NCBI RefSeq assembly: GCF_026183695.1
Contig: NZ_JAPFRD010000010.1
Coordinates: 351,694 to 415,693 of the forward strand
DNA: 64,000 nucleotides
DNA from: Alteromonas aquimaris
GTDB lineage: Bacteria > Pseudomonadota > Gammaproteobacteria > Enterobacterales > Alteromonadaceae
Direction: 5' to 3'
The notes under the pieces are model-generated. The model made no database searches and was not told the DNA's origin. It saw only the letters and a program-made list of their open reading frames with translations. Positions 39,662 through 50,229 of the stretch are shown here, in pieces. Each line of letters starts with the position of its first letter. The stretch's first letter is position 1. Both the position numbers and the translations under genes were made by a program.

Positions 39662-40279
39662 ATGTCACCAATACTTATCTTAGCAAGTTCATCACCGTAC
39701 CGCAGACAACAGCTCACATCGCTGGGGTTGCAGGTCGAATCAGTAGCACCGAAGATTGACGAATCGGTCTTATCCGCTGAACATCCTCAAATCTTAGCGG
39801 AAAGATTAGCCCAGGCAAAGGCACAAAAAATAGCCCAGCAATATCCTGACGCAGTGATTATCGGCAGCGACCAGACCGCATGCGTTAATGTGGACGATAA
39901 ATCGGTTATATTAGGCAAACCAGGTAATATCGAAAAAGCAACATTACAGCTTTTACAGTGTCAGGGTAAAACCGTGACCTTTTTTAGCGCCGTTTGTGTG
40001 CAGCATGCTCGCAATGCAAAAAGCATTGTGCGTACTGAAATAACCGAGGTAACATTCAGACCACTACATGAAGCGGACATTGTCGCCTACCTGGAAAGCG
40101 AACAACCTTACGACTGCGCCGGCAGTTTCAAGGCCGAAGGGAAAGGGATACTTCTCTTTGAACGCTTAAGTTCTCGTGATCCTAACGCATTAATTGGCAT
40201 GCCGCTGATTTTACTGCGCGAAATACTGGCAGAATTTGAAATTGATTTACTTAAACTAAGTACTCAGGCCGAAGCCTGA
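39662..40279 (+). CDS. yceF: Maf-like nucleotide pyrophosphatase, YceF type
   Basis: House-cleaning enzyme of the Maf family, which hydrolyses modified or non-canonical nucleotides; E. coli YceF acts on 7-methyl-GTP. The N-terminal LASSSPYRRQQLTSLG and the central IIGSDQTACVN are family blocks. It is divergent from yceD, as in relatives. Its last 16 bases overlap the end of the convergent HAD gene. Confidence 0.9.
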   Translation: MSPILILASSSPYRRQQLTSLGLQVESVAPKIDESVLSAEHPQILAERLAQAKAQKIAQQYPDAVIIGSDQTACVNVDDKSVILGKPGNIEKATLQLLQCQGKTVTFFSAVCVQHARNAKSIVRTEITEVTFRPLHEADIVAYLESEQPYDCAGSFKAEGKGILLFERLSSRDPNALIGMPLILLREILAEFEIDLLKLSTQAEA

Positions 40280-40932
40280 ACACGGTCTAATAGAAAGGCA
40301 TCAAGTTCGGCAATATCGTGCACAATTTTAAGTGGTGAGTGGGCCTGTAAGTTCACCGGGGCATGGACGCCATACGAGACACCTATACGGTCCATGCCAA
40401 TTGCTTGTGCCATCGACATATCATAAGTGGTATCTCCAACCATCAATGCCTTATCCGCAGTCACTCCAGTTTCATCCAGAATTTGCAGTAACATATCAGG
40501 AGAAGGCTTGGATGCTGCCTCATCGGCACAACGTGAAACAGAGAAAAAATGGCCGGTATTGGTATTGCGCCAGGCTCTCTCTAACCCTCGGCGCGCTTTA
40601 CCTGTGGCAACGCCTAGCCGGCTTCCCTTTTCTATTAACCGCGACAGCATAGACTCTACACCGGCAAACAAAGGACAGGGAGTGGCATCCTGTTGTAGAT
40701 AAGCATTTTTGTACGCGTGTGTTAGTCGCTCAGCCTGCGCGACATCTTCAAGCTTAAATAATTGCATTATTGCTGGCTTTAAACTTATTCCAATAATATG
40801 ACTAACTTGTTCAAAGCCAGGGACCGGCATATCACACTCTTTTGCCGCAATCTGCATACAGCTGACAATTTTGGCAGCTGAGTCCATCAAAGTGCCATCC
40901 CAGTCGAAAATGATCAGTTCGTACTGTTTCAT
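40264..40932 (-). CDS. HAD-family phosphatase (phosphoglycolate phosphatase-like)
   Basis: A 222-residue haloacid-dehalogenase hydrolase. Motif I is FDWDGTLMDS with the nucleophile and acid Asp, motif II is GVATGKARRG, and motif IV is MVGDTTYDMSMA. The cap is helical, as in Gph. The exact substrate is unknown. It overlaps the rluC stop by four bases and is likely co-transcribed with it. Confidence 0.87.
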   Translation of the reverse strand: MKQYELIIFDWDGTLMDSAAKIVSCMQIAAKECDMPVPGFEQVSHIIGISLKPAIMQLFKLEDVAQAERLTHAYKNAYLQQDATPCPLFAGVESMLSRLIEKGSRLGVATGKARRGLERAWRNTNTGHFFSVSRCADEAASKPSPDMLLQILDETGVTADKALMVGDTTYDMSMAQAIGMDRIGVSYGVHAPVNLQAHSPLKIVHDIAELDAFLLDRVQASA

Positions 40933-41873
40933 GTCAATTGCCTCAAAACGTTCTGTAGCTGCTCATCCAAGGGCGCTTCAAAAGAAATAGACTGTTCCGT
41001 TTTGGGGTGAAACAAACTGATTTTTGCAGCATGCAAAAATAAACGCTGCAAGCCCTTGGTTTGAACGTAAGCATCAAATTTTGCGTCACCGTATTTCGGG
41101 TCGCAGGCAATGGGATGTCCAGCATGCTGGCAATGCACCCTGATTTGATGGGTGCGACCAGTTATGGGCGAAGCTTCGACCAAGGTGGCGTTGTCAAACT
41201 GTTGCAATATGCGATAACGTGTTTCCGAGGGTTTTCCCTGTTCGTTCACGTTAACCAGACGCTCTCCAGACTGCAGGACATTTTTTTGCAACGGCGCTTT
41301 AACCTTAAATCGCGTTGCGGGCCACTTCCCCGCTACCAGAGCCTGATAGCGTTTATCCATTTGCCCGTTACGCAGTTGTTCATGCATATGACGCAGCGCT
41401 GAACGCCGTTTCGCGATAAGAATACAACCAGAGGTATCACGATCCAAACGATGCACTAACTCCAGAAACTTAGCTTCAGGACGTAACGCGCGCAATCCCT
41501 CTATCAAGCCAAAACTAAGTCCACTGCCGCCATGTACGGCGGTGCCAGAGGCCTTATTGATAACCAGTAGTCGGTCATCTTCAAATAAAATTTGCGATTC
41601 AAGCTCTGCCACTTTGTGTAATTTAGGCGAAGGCGTAGGCGTGCCTTCCGAAACTCTTACAGGGGGAACACGCACCACGTCCTGAGCACGAAGCTTATAT
41701 TCAGGTTTGACCCGCCCCTTATTTACCCGCACCTCACCTTTGCGTAAGATCCGATAAATCATGCTTTTGGGCACGCCTTTTAATTGGTTCTTTAAAAAAT
41801 TATCAATACGTTGACCGGCATATTCCTCGTCAACTTCGATAAATCGAACGGAATTATTTACTTCTGTATTCAT
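40929..41873 (-). CDS. rluC: 23S rRNA pseudouridine synthase RluC
   Basis: Makes pseudouridine at positions 955, 2504 and 2580 of 23S rRNA in E. coli. An S4 RNA-binding domain lies at about 18-75 (RIDNFLKNQLKGVPKSMIYR), followed by the RluA-type catalytic domain with the Asp in VHRLDRDTSGCIL. The 314 residues fit RluC, and the gene is divergent from rne, as in E. coli. Confidence 0.93.
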   Translation of the reverse strand: MNTEVNNSVRFIEVDEEYAGQRIDNFLKNQLKGVPKSMIYRILRKGEVRVNKGRVKPEYKLRAQDVVRVPPVRVSEGTPTPSPKLHKVAELESQILFEDDRLLVINKASGTAVHGGSGLSFGLIEGLRALRPEAKFLELVHRLDRDTSGCILIAKRRSALRHMHEQLRNGQMDKRYQALVAGKWPATRFKVKAPLQKNVLQSGERLVNVNEQGKPSETRYRILQQFDNATLVEASPITGRTHQIRVHCQHAGHPIACDPKYGDAKFDAYVQTKGLQRLFLHAAKISLFHPKTEQSISFEAPLDEQLQNVLRQLT

Positions 41874-42489
41874 GGCGCGCAGTATACTGCATTCAAGTAT
41901 GGCAACGCTATGCTAATTATCTAACAAAGTAATCATACTTCGTTAATACTTGCCATTGGGGTGAGAAAAGTCAGGTTTTCTTATGAGCGAAAGTGAAAAG
42001 AGCAAAGGGATTTCTTGCTAAATTGCTAGAATTAATGCCATAATCCCTCTGTTTTATTTTCAGAAGTTAAAAAGAAAATAGAATCGGTTGAACAAACTGT
42101 AAAAAAGTAAACCATGCTCTTTCGCGTTGGCCAGCCTAAAAATGTAAGCGCCAAAGTAGTAAAAAATGCAGTACTAAAGCATTTTTGAACACCCTGCGAT
42201 ATGACGTAACAAACAATGAAGTTCGCCGTTTAGCATTACAGAATTGAATTGACAGCTACGCTGGCAAAAGAGTCCGTGTAGAATATGAGATATGAAAAGT
42301 TATCAGGGCCGTCGTTCCCGACACCTAAATGATGCGCTTACATGAGAATCTTAGCGCTACATAAAGTATTTATTAGGTAATACGACTCAACAACAAAGTC
42401 CCCGTCCAGCCGTGAGGTTGCGCGGTGAGGGTTTGCACATGTCACTTTAATTTTGTGTCTGAACGGCTGTTTATGCAGAGTTAGATACA
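41874..42489 (+). promoter_or_regulatory. Long rne leader with probable promoter
   Basis: No gene is visible. A promoter-like pair (TTGCTA at 42015-42020, 18-base spacer, CATAAT at 42039-42044) would give an rne leader of about 440 nt. CAGCCGT at 42407-42413 can pair with ACGGCTG at 42463-42469, just before the start codon. In E. coli the long rne leader lets RNase E destabilise its own mRNA; the same role here is inference. Confidence 0.4.
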
Positions 42490-45399
42490 ATGAAAAGAAT
42501 GTTAATAAATGCAACTCAACAAGAAGAGTTGCGCGTGGCCCTGGTTGATGGGCAACGCTTGTATGATCTTGATATAGAAAGCCCTGGGCACGAGCAAAAA
42601 AAAGCCAATATTTATAAAGGCAAAATCACGCGAGTTGAACCCAGTCTAGAAGCCGCCTTTGTCGACTATGGCGCAGAACGCCATGGTTTCCTACCCTTAA
42701 AAGAAATAGCGCGAACATACTTTCCTGATGGCTATAGATTTGACGGCCGTCCCAACATCAAAGACGTAATCAAAGAAGGCCAGGAAGTCATTGTTCAAAT
42801 TGATAAGGAAGAACGTGGTCAGAAAGGCGCCGCGCTTACTACCTTCTTATCACTTGCCGGAAGCTATCTTGTACTGATGCCAAATAATCCTCGCGCAGGG
42901 GGTATATCGCGTCGAATTGAAGGGGATGAACGCTCAGAGCTTAAAGAGTCGTTAAATAAGCTACATCTTCCTGACGGCATGGGCTTAATAGTACGCACAG
43001 CCGGGGTAGGAAAATCTTTTGAAGAGCTAGACTGGGATTTAAAAGTTCTGCTCACCCATTGGGAAGCCATTTCTAAGGTGGCGAAAGATCGTCCCGCCCC
43101 ATTCCTGATTCATCAGGAAAGTAATGTTATTGTCAGAGCCATCCGCGACTATTTACGCCGTGACATTGGCGAAATACTCATTGATAAAACCAGTGTGTAT
43201 GAGCAGGCTTTGCAGCATATTCGGTTGGTGCGTCCAGACTTTGCCAATCGGGTAAAACAATATAGCGGTGATGTACCGTTATTCAGCCATTTTCAAATTG
43301 AAAGTCAAATTGAATCCGCTTTCCAGCGCGAGGTTCGCTTACCTTCAGGCGGCTCGATTGTTATTGATCCTACCGAAGCATTGACATCAATAGACATCAA
43401 CTCCGCCCGCGCAACAAAAGGCGGAGACATTGAAGAAACGGCATTCAATACAAACCTTGAAGCCGCAGACGAAATTGCCCGCCAGTTGCGCTTACGTGAC
43501 TTAGGCGGTTTGGTAGTTATTGACTTTATCGATATGACGCCAGTACGTCATCAGCGTGAAGTTGAAAATCGCATGAAAGAAGCGGTCAGAAATGACCGGG
43601 CAAGAATTCAACTGGGCCGTATATCTCGATTTGGCTTATTGGAAATGTCACGCCAGCGTTTACGCCCCTCGTTAGGTGAGTCCGCGCATCATGTATGCCC
43701 CCGCTGTTCAGGACACGGCACAATCCGTGGTACTGAATCGTTAGCGCTATCAATTTTGCGTATCATTGAAGAAGAAGCCATTAAAGATAATACTGGTCAG
43801 ATCGAAGCGCAGCTACCCGTATCAGTGGCGACTTATCTTCTTAATGAAAAGCGTCGCTCTGTGCGCACCATTGAAAAACGCTATCACGTTGAGCTAGTGC
43901 TCATTCCAAATGCCAATCTGCAAACACCGCATTATCAGGTTACCCGCAGACGACCTGAAGAAAAAGTAACTGAAGTAAGTTATAACATTGATTTGGCCGA
44001 GCTTAGCGAAGCGGAAACCAGTAAGCCATCAGCGGCTATTGGTAAACGCGAAGAGCCTGCTTTACAGGGTCTTGTGGCCCCTTCACAGGCACCAGTGGTA
44101 GCCCAGGCTGAAAAAGTGGACAAGCCTTCTGACTCATTTGTGAAAAAGATTTCCGGTTGGATAAAAAGCTTGTTCGCTGCAGGTAGTGAGAAAGAAGAAA
44201 CGAAATCACCTACCAGCAGTCATAAAAAACCCTCCTCGCGGGCTCGTCGTGACGATGACAGAAAGCCGCGCCGCTCGCGCCCCAAGAACAAACGCACTGA
44301 GCGCAGCGCAGTAGAGGATAGAGACGATTCCAGCCAACGTTCTGAAGAAAAGCGTACGCGGAACAAAAGCCGCAATCGTAAACCCGCGCAAGATGACAAT
44401 GTTAAGTCGCCGGAAAATGTTGCACCAAAAGACGGACAGGATAAATCCTCCTCTACCAGAAAGAAACAAGTTGTTGAACGTCGTAAACGTCGTGATGGCA
44501 GAAGAAGTGTTCGAGTACAGGATGCCGATTCGGCTGTACCGTCTCAACAGGCTAACAATCTTCAGGGATCGATAGAACAAACCGCAATGGAGACGCAAGG
44601 TCAGGCGCCAAAACAAGTTCAGAAGCGCACTGAAAAGCCTGTCGACAAGACCGTAGATGCGAAGAAGATGACTTCCCCTGCTGCCGAGCCTCAAAGCCCT
44701 GATACTACTGGCTCGGAGGAAAAGGCTGATCAGGTTGCTGAACGCACCACTTCAGCCAATGAGCAAGGTGAAAACGAAAGTAATGCGACGCGTAGTAGAA
44801 GCAGACGCTCTCCACGGCATGTGAGAGCAGCTGGTCAGCGTCGCAAAAAAACCGGTGACAAGCCTGAGACTGAAGAAAATGCTGTCGCAACATCGCCAGT
44901 AAACGCTGAAGTCAAACAGGATGAATTACAGTTTGATTTACCTGACGACAGCCCTTCACAGACACCTGAGCAAGTAACCTCAGCTTCAGCGAAGTCTCAA
45001 AACGATGAACCTGAGCAAGTTGAGATTGATTTGGTAGAGGAATCAGCCGATAAGGCCGATGATTCAGTGACGCCTCAGCAGAACCTTGAAACCAAAGAAG
45101 AGCCTGTGGTCCAAACTGAGATCGTTGAAGCGCATGAAAAAGTAAGTACGCCGGCCTCCCCACGCGTCGACAAATCCAGCGTTTCCCCCCCAGCGAGGAA
45201 TGCAAGTGGTAAAGGTAAGGTAAACGTTTCCCATCCTACCGCGTTGCCAGCTGAAGTTGAAGCCACGTTCGGAGAAACACCACTGACTGCGCGTGCCGAT
45301 TCATCACGACCATCACTTGATGTGTCTGGAAGGCTCGCTAGCATGGAATTTAAGAAGTCGGGTGCCAAGGCCCCTACTACCCTACCTCCTAGTCAATAA
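42490..45399 (+). CDS. rne: Ribonuclease E
   Basis: Essential endoribonuclease and degradosome scaffold, 969 residues. The catalytic half shows an S1 domain at about 39-119, the DNase I-like site with Asp in [14 protein letters not shown] and [10 protein letters not shown], and the zinc-link [11 protein letters not shown] near residue 404. The C-terminal half is low-complexity. An amphipathic membrane-binding helix ([16 protein letters not shown], about 550-566) is followed by arginine-rich RNA-binding stretches (about 577-660) and long acidic segments. A short conserved-looking tail ([10 protein letters not shown]) may bind a partner such as PNPase. Confidence 0.96.
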   Translation: MKRMLINATQQEELRVALVDGQRLYDLDIESPGHEQKKANIYKGKITRVEPSLEAAFVDYGAERHGFLPLKEIARTYFPDGYRFDGRPNIKDVIKEGQEVIVQIDKEERGQKGAALTTFLSLAGSYLVLMPNNPRAGGISRRIEGDERSELKESLNKLHLPDGMGLIVRTAGVGKSFEELDWDLKVLLTHWEAISKVAKDRPAPFLIHQESNVIVRAIRDYLRRDIGEILIDKTSVYEQALQHIRLVRPDFANRVKQYSGDVPLFSHFQIESQIESAFQREVRLPSGGSIVIDPTEALTSIDINSARATKGGDIEETAFNTNLEAADEIARQLRLRDLGGLVVIDFIDMTPVRHQREVENRMKEAVRNDRARIQLGRISRFGLLEMSRQRLRPSLGESAHHVCPRCSGHGTIRGTESLALSILRIIEEEAIKDNTGQIEAQLPVSVATYLLNEKRRSVRTIEKRYHVELVLIPNANLQTPHYQVTRRRPEEKVTEVSYNIDLAELSEAETSKPSAAIGKREEPALQGLVAPSQAPVVAQAEKVDKPSDSFVKKISGWIKSLFAAGSEKEETKSPTSSHKKPSSRARRDDDRKPRRSRPKNKRTERSAVEDRDDSSQRSEEKRTRNKSRNRKPAQDDNVKSPENVAPKDGQDKSSSTRKKQVVERRKRRDGRRSVRVQDADSAVPSQQANNLQGSIEQTAMETQGQAPKQVQKRTEKPVDKTVDAKKMTSPAAEPQSPDTTGSEEKADQVAERTTSANEQGENESNATRSRSRRSPRHVRAAGQRRKKTGDKPETEENAVATSPVNAEVKQDELQFDLPDDSPSQTPEQVTSASAKSQNDEPEQVEIDLVEESADKADDSVTPQQNLETKEEPVVQTEIVEAHEKVSTPASPRVDKSSVSPPARNASGKGKVNVSHPTALPAEVEATFGETPLTARADSSRPSLDVSGRLASMEFKKSGAKAPTTLPPSQ

Positions 45400-45408
45400 C
45401 GTTTTATT

Positions 45409-45434
45409 GGCCACACAATCAGTGTGGCCTTTTT
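45409..45434 (+). terminator. Terminator of rne
   Basis: GGCCACAC and GTGTGGCC pair perfectly around a 5-base loop, followed by TTTTT. The next coding start lies only 3 bases past the T-run. Confidence 0.9.
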
Positions 45435-45436
45435 GT

Positions 45437-46423
45437 ATGTCTATCCCAAACCATATCGTTCATACCCTAACGCAATATTTGCCCCTGGCTCAGCCGAGTC
45501 ATATTGAAATTATTCAGCCGTTATGGAATGACTATGGTTACTGTGTGCGCTGTAGGTTGCGATCAGGAAGGTATGTTGTAGTAAAGGTTGTAGCCCTTCC
45601 AACAACGTTAACCCATCACCCAAAAGGTTGGACTACGAAGCGCAGTCACGCCAGAAAGTGTCGGTCTTTTGAAGTTGAAATGAACTTCTATCAGCACTAC
45701 GCTCTTCACACCCCGCTCCCCCAATTGCCTAAACCTTTCACACTAAAAACGCTGGAGAATGGCTGGTTGTTCGCTTTGAGCGACTTAAAAGCTGAAGGGT
45801 TCATAAACACCTGTACACAGATAACAGTGGCACAAAGTTTTGGCGTGTTAGACTGGCTCGCTCATTTTCACGGAAGCTTTTTACACCACTCTGGTGAGGG
45901 CCTTTGGCCTCAAGGAGGCTACTGGCATCTCAGCACACGGCAGGATGAATTAAAGCAAACGCAGAGTGACCCGTTGAAGTCGGCCGCAGGCAAGCTCGAC
46001 GAGTTGCTGGCAACATGCCCCTATCAAACTATCATTCATGGCGATGCTAAAGTTGCTAACTTTTGCTTTACCGCTGACTTTCAACAATGTGCAGCCGTTG
46101 ATTTTCAATACCCCGGCCGCGCACCCGGGATTGTCGACGTAGCTTATTTTATTGGCAGTGCGCTTACTGATAAGGATCAAGTCGTATACTGGGAAACGTG
46201 CCTGGACCGTTATTTCAGCACGCTTGCACAGGCGTTGTCTGCCAACTTTGACGAGCATCAGATAAAGCAGATTGAAAGTGCCTGGAGGGCGTTATACCCT
46301 ATCGCATGTGCGGACTTCCATCGTTTTCTGTCTGGCTGGTCACCAGAGCACTGGAAGATAAATCAACACCTGCACGAGCAAACGGCATTTGCGCTAGCTA
46401 TGCTTGACCAAAATCAGTTCTAA
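45437..46423 (+). CDS. Phosphotransferase/kinase-like protein (aminoglycoside phosphotransferase fold)
   Basis: A 328-residue protein with the APH/choline-kinase-like fold. The catalytic loop IHGDAKVANFCF and the metal site AAVDFQYPGRAPGIVDVAYFI are clear; the DFQ form recalls ecdysteroid-kinase-like proteins. The substrate is unknown and drug resistance should not be assumed. The ATG at 45437 is the likely start because nothing downstream would leave an N-terminal lobe, yet it lies directly behind the rne terminator without a ribosome binding site. A further upstream frame inside rne (from 45293) is open but lacks homology. Confidence 0.75.
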   Translation: MSIPNHIVHTLTQYLPLAQPSHIEIIQPLWNDYGYCVRCRLRSGRYVVVKVVALPTTLTHHPKGWTTKRSHARKCRSFEVEMNFYQHYALHTPLPQLPKPFTLKTLENGWLFALSDLKAEGFINTCTQITVAQSFGVLDWLAHFHGSFLHHSGEGLWPQGGYWHLSTRQDELKQTQSDPLKSAAGKLDELLATCPYQTIIHGDAKVANFCFTADFQQCAAVDFQYPGRAPGIVDVAYFIGSALTDKDQVVYWETCLDRYFSTLAQALSANFDEHQIKQIESAWRALYPIACADFHRFLSGWSPEHWKINQHLHEQTAFALAMLDQNQF

Positions 46424-46424
46424 C

Positions 46425-47156
46425 TTAGTGTTGATTTAAAGCGGGATCCCACTTCTTTAACAACGCGTCGAATTTTCCGTCTTCGATGAAACGTTGCACA
46501 CCTTCATCAAATTGATGGGCGACGGTCTCCTCCAGTGCGATTCCACCATAGTGTTTAACCGGAAAAATAGGATGCGTGGTGACTGCAAGTTCAGGGTGCG
46601 TTTCGTTCAAGATATAGTGCAGCAATCGACTTTCGCCGACGACAACATCAGTGCGTTCAAACGCGAGCAGTTTTACCTGTACTTTACGCTCAGCTAGTTC
46701 GATATAATTAGAAAGTGAAACCGCCTGTTCGAATTCTTGCCCTAATACCTGCAGCGCATGCTGATAGGCAACGATACGTTTGTTACGCAGATCGCGATAG
46801 TTATCCAGCTTAATGGCATCGGCTTTGCGAGTTATCGCTACATCATGATACGGCAGATAGCGAATCGTACGCGTCCCTACATCAGATGCAAACGCGGCTG
46901 GGCTGGCAAAATCAAGTTTTTGTTCGTTGAACGCTTTAATTAATCGATTGTAGGGTAAGATGACAAAACGGGTGGAATATCCTATTTCATTAAAGACCGC
47001 TCGAATTGTCTCAACTTCTATACCGGTAGGATAGTCATTATCGTCATAATAGGCCCATGGAGGCCCAAGATTAACCGCGATCAATAAAGGCTCTTTTTCT
47101 GCATGCCCAGAAAATGACACGAAAATCAATATTACAGAAATTAAGCCATACTTCAT
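46425..47156 (-). CDS. Periplasmic solute-binding protein, family 3-like
   Basis: A 243-residue exported protein with a signal peptide (MKYGLISVILIFVSFSGHA). The mature part begins LLIAVNLGPPWAYYDD and continues YPTGIEVETIRAVFNEIGYSTRF, the usual start of amino-acid-type (SBP_bac_3) binding proteins. No permease or ATPase gene is adjacent. In Alteromonadales many such proteins are orphans, and some act as sensors. The ATG at 47156 is taken so that the signal peptide is N-terminal. Confidence 0.8.
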   Translation of the reverse strand: MKYGLISVILIFVSFSGHAEKEPLLIAVNLGPPWAYYDDNDYPTGIEVETIRAVFNEIGYSTRFVILPYNRLIKAFNEQKLDFASPAAFASDVGTRTIRYLPYHDVAITRKADAIKLDNYRDLRNKRIVAYQHALQVLGQEFEQAVSLSNYIELAERKVQVKLLAFERTDVVVGESRLLHYILNETHPELAVTTHPIFPVKHYGGIALEETVAHQFDEGVQRFIEDGKFDALLKKWDPALNQH

Positions 47157-47599
47157 GAAGGGGGTAAACTTTCTACATCTTCTCAAACTATGCAAAAGTA
47201 TAACCTGACATATTCGCAAAAAGCTATTTTTTAATCTCTGTTTGAAGAACGGGGATACAAATTTATCGCTTCGCAGAATTCGCCTATTCTGCAGACTATA
47301 TTTTGGCCTACTTTCACCAATAGAGTAGGTGAAACAATATCTAGAAGGATTAAGAAGTGTCTAGATTATTGGTGTCGATTCAGTCGATGAGGATAGACAT
47401 TATGTCAGTACGCATTTAAGCAATAAAATCTACACTAGCAGTGCTGCAAGATTCAGGACGTGTATTTTTTCCTACTTTCCATTTTTTGGCAGTATACAAC
47501 GCAATCATGGTCATTTTTGTATAACGTATGGGTTTAACATGGCGAGTTCTCTGGACCTGCTTTGACTACATCTGCATTGGCCAGCACTATTGGCTGATT
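47157..47599. other. Non-coding stretch
   Basis: No gene is seen. Two overlapping inverted repeats (CCTACT/AGTAGG and TTTCACC/GGTGAAA, within 47307-47334) could form alternative hairpins. Confidence 0.4.
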
Positions 47600-48001
47600 T
47601 TAAATAACCTTTGACCAAAGGGTGGACCATCGCTCGCTCTTTTGTGTGGGCGATAGCTTTTTAGGACTTACCGATATAAACGGTTTAAGCTTATGCTCCT
47701 TATCAAAAAGAGCAGCAGGAACAGCCCCTCTCGTCTCACCGTTTCGTGTATAAGATACGGCAACAATATCTCGACAAAACCGACATTGCCAAAAAGTAGC
47801 TTGTTTTGAACCTTGCTGCAGTGGCGTCAAAGAGTCTTTAGGATAAAAAGAAATAGTGCCATTCACGTCTGAAAGATAAGCAAGGCCATGAGCGACGCAA
47901 AAGTCACAGTCACACTCGCGAGCCTCGTAGTTCTCAATTGGGAGAGGAAAAAATGCTAACACTTTAACTTTGCCGCAATCGCATTCAGTTGAATAATCCA
48001 T
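47600..48001 (-). CDS. GFA-family (CENP-V/GFA domain) protein
   Basis: A zinc-binding protein of the glutathione-dependent formaldehyde-activating-like family. The cysteine pattern is visible: CDCGKVKV, ARECDCDFC, WQCRFC. The ATG at 48001 (MDYSTECDCGKV) gives 134 residues, the family size; the frame is open 44 codons further without homology. The substrate is unknown. Confidence 0.8.
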   Translation of the reverse strand: MDYSTECDCGKVKVLAFFPLPIENYEARECDCDFCVAHGLAYLSDVNGTISFYPKDSLTPLQQGSKQATFWQCRFCRDIVAVSYTRNGETRGAVPAALFDKEHKLKPFISVSPKKLSPTQKSERWSTLWSKVI

Positions 48002-48208
48002 TTTCCGGTACCTTTTAAAAGTGTTAAGTGAGCCAACAAAGCTAGCACAGTTAAAAACAGTATTCCAAAGGCCTTGCAGATAATGTTGCGCTGAATTCAG
48101 TGTGGATGGCAAGCCGCTTTGGCAACTACTCACAGGGAAGAATTCAGTTTTTTAACCAATCAAAGATCCGCGCAGGTCAGAGGTTATCATGCGCGCCTGC
48201 CATCAGAC

Positions 48209-48676
48209 TTACCGCTCTGTTTGGCTCTCGACCGTTTTTTTAACATCTTCCAGATCCTTATCGAAGGCTTTACTAAGTGAGTTCTTTGCCATCCAGCCAG
48301 TCAGTACCCACATGATTTTTGCCCCCATACTTTGGGGCTGACAGTAAAATGCCATTGTAAGAGTTGTTCCCGTCGAAGTAGGGACAAGTTCTAAGCGCGA
48401 TTGGTAGATACACCCATGACTCTCAGCACGCGTTTCGTAAAAGGAGTTCTCCCCAGCATCTGTGATCCACATCACTTCATCCATATCCCGGCCCATCCAT
48501 TCGCGGGTTTCTTTCCACTTTAAGCCAATCAGGCTTCCCTCTGGTGGCTGTTCGAGAATTTCAATATGCTTAATTGCAGATATGTGGTTATGAGCATTAC
48601 GAATGTCCGAAATAACTGCCCAAACAGCCGCAGGCGCGCCATTGATTTCTTTAGATCTGGAAGTGATACATCTCAT
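48209..48676 (-). CDS. SRPBCC (START/polyketide-cyclase-like) protein
   Basis: A 155-residue lipid- or ligand-binding fold protein. The N-terminal EINGAPAAVWAVISDIRNAHNHISAI and the C-terminal helix (LSKAFDKDLEDVKKTVE) match the SRPBCC superfamily. The ligand and role are unknown. Confidence 0.78.
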   Translation of the reverse strand: MRCITSRSKEINGAPAAVWAVISDIRNAHNHISAIKHIEILEQPPEGSLIGLKWKETREWMGRDMDEVMWITDAGENSFYETRAESHGCIYQSRLELVPTSTGTTLTMAFYCQPQSMGAKIMWVLTGWMAKNSLSKAFDKDLEDVKKTVESQTER

Positions 48677-48873
48677 GAGGTTACCGTCCTTAGAAAGAAG
48701 TTAAGATTAATAAAACTTGCTATTACAGTAGCGCACGCTGATGCCCTACACAATCATGAGACGCGAATGTGTTATTCCGATTCGACTTGGTGGCGCCCAT
48801 CATATCTTTTCAGGCGAGATAAACTGCCGCTATGTGGAGGTTAGCCAGCACTCTGACGTAGCTTCCTGCAACA

Positions 48874-49056
48874 TCACTTTGTGTTTTTAGCGCCTAAAAG
48901 CAAACCGTTACAGAGTGCGCAACCGATATTTTCACCGCACATGTACGCTCTTTGAATAGCAAATAAAACCATTGCTATTAAAGCCCACATTACACCGGCC
49001 TTAGCATAATATGAAAATGGGTAATCTTTGACATATTGCACCCCGGCAAGCAACAT
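48874..49056 (-). pseudogene. Small membrane protein, probably frameshifted paralogue of the 51.1 kb gene
   Basis: The 60 readable residues (MLLAGVQYVKDYPFSYYAKAG...) align with the 78-residue protein at 51060-51296: LAGVQYVK/LAGVQYLK, a membrane helix, then IQRAYMCGENIGCALCNGL against LRRAYFFRKKINCQLCNDL. The DNA upstream still matches the N-terminal coding sequence of the paralogue, but in another frame and with stops. So the first membrane segment has been lost, or the gene now starts internally. Confidence 0.55.
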
Positions 49057-49250
49057 GAACTATAGGGAAAGCTACACTGTATTGCATCACCTATTTATTG
49101 ATTGGCAGTTTCACATCCTTTTCGGAATGTGGTGGTGTGCATTGTTATCCTGCCGAAAACTACCACCTGCGGCGCAAAAACCTGCGACACAATGGCGCAG
49201 CGCTCTCACGACGACCACCCCAGAATACCGTCAACGGGCAACGCGCGTTA

Positions 49251-49700
49251 TCATACGTATACGCTTTCTATCATGTAGGTTAAACCCAGTGACGTGCAGA
49301 TAATTAATCCATTTATAAACGCCCGGGTTTGCCACTTAAATTTTTCGTAGGTGATACCCGTCTTGCTCGTAGTGATTACGATTAAACCCATTAAGCCAAA
49401 CCACGGCGTAAAAAATATGACGGTTTGCCACTTTACCAGTGATACTGCTACATCATGGACCGCTCCACTGACAAGAAATGTAATGAAAATAGCCAGTGGT
49501 ACCGGCAGAAAAGTACTGAGAGGCCGCATAACATTCCGTGATAAATAGTAACTCCAGATTGGGTTCCAGTAATGCCAAAAAACAGGGAAAGACTTAGCAC
49601 CAAAAGCGCGTGAAAGCATATTCCGCATCGAATGCGAGGCGCCCATTGGCACCCCATTTCGTCTTCTTACGTATTGAGACAATGATAATGAATCTGGCAT
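49251..49700 (-). CDS. MBOAT-like small membrane protein
   Basis: A 149-residue membrane protein resembling the C-terminal part of membrane-bound O-acyltransferases. It reads SFPVFWHYWNPIWSYYL, then a hydrophobic segment and the His in FLVSGAVHDVAVSLV, where MBOATs have their active His, then two further helices. It is much shorter than a full MBOAT (about 400 or more). The ATG at 49700 has GAGGAG just upstream. Enzyme activity is not assured. Confidence 0.65.
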   Translation of the reverse strand: MPDSLSLSQYVRRRNGVPMGASHSMRNMLSRAFGAKSFPVFWHYWNPIWSYYLSRNVMRPLSTFLPVPLAIFITFLVSGAVHDVAVSLVKWQTVIFFTPWFGLMGLIVITTSKTGITYEKFKWQTRAFINGLIICTSLGLTYMIESVYV

Positions 49701-50229
49701 GGTCACTCCTCATGCTTATCGCCCCAAGAAAGTACGCCAACGAAGTGGCATGAAGCGAGTTGCGGACACTGTGCTTACTCCATCGCACGTGTTTATTATC
49801 TTGTTATACATGTATTTGGTCCGCTAAACAATTACAACAGAATTAGCAGATGTAGCACGGATCAAGGTAAACTTACCGCACTAAGATAGGAGATTAAAGT
49901 ACTAACGCAACTAAGCGTCATCTCAATCGAATCAAGATTCCCTACCTGCAAAAGTATGAAACCTGACAGATTCTTTTACAAAATAATTGAATATGCTTGG
50001 AAAGAAATGACAACCATTTCGCACTGACAACTTACGTAAAACGAGAAGTCATTAGCCCACTTACAAAGAAGCCTCTTTTCTTTTTAAAAGAGCGCATCAA
50101 TAAGAAAGGTATAATTGTGCACAGCAGTCATCTAACCGAGCTTTCTAAACTGTTTAACCCCGCCTGAAATGGCCTGAGCAGTTTTTGATTGGATTATGCT
50201 GCAAGCCTTGAACACGGCTGCAATATGAG
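49701..50229. other. Non-coding stretch
   Basis: AT-rich. No gene, RNA or terminator that I can support. Confidence 0.45.
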
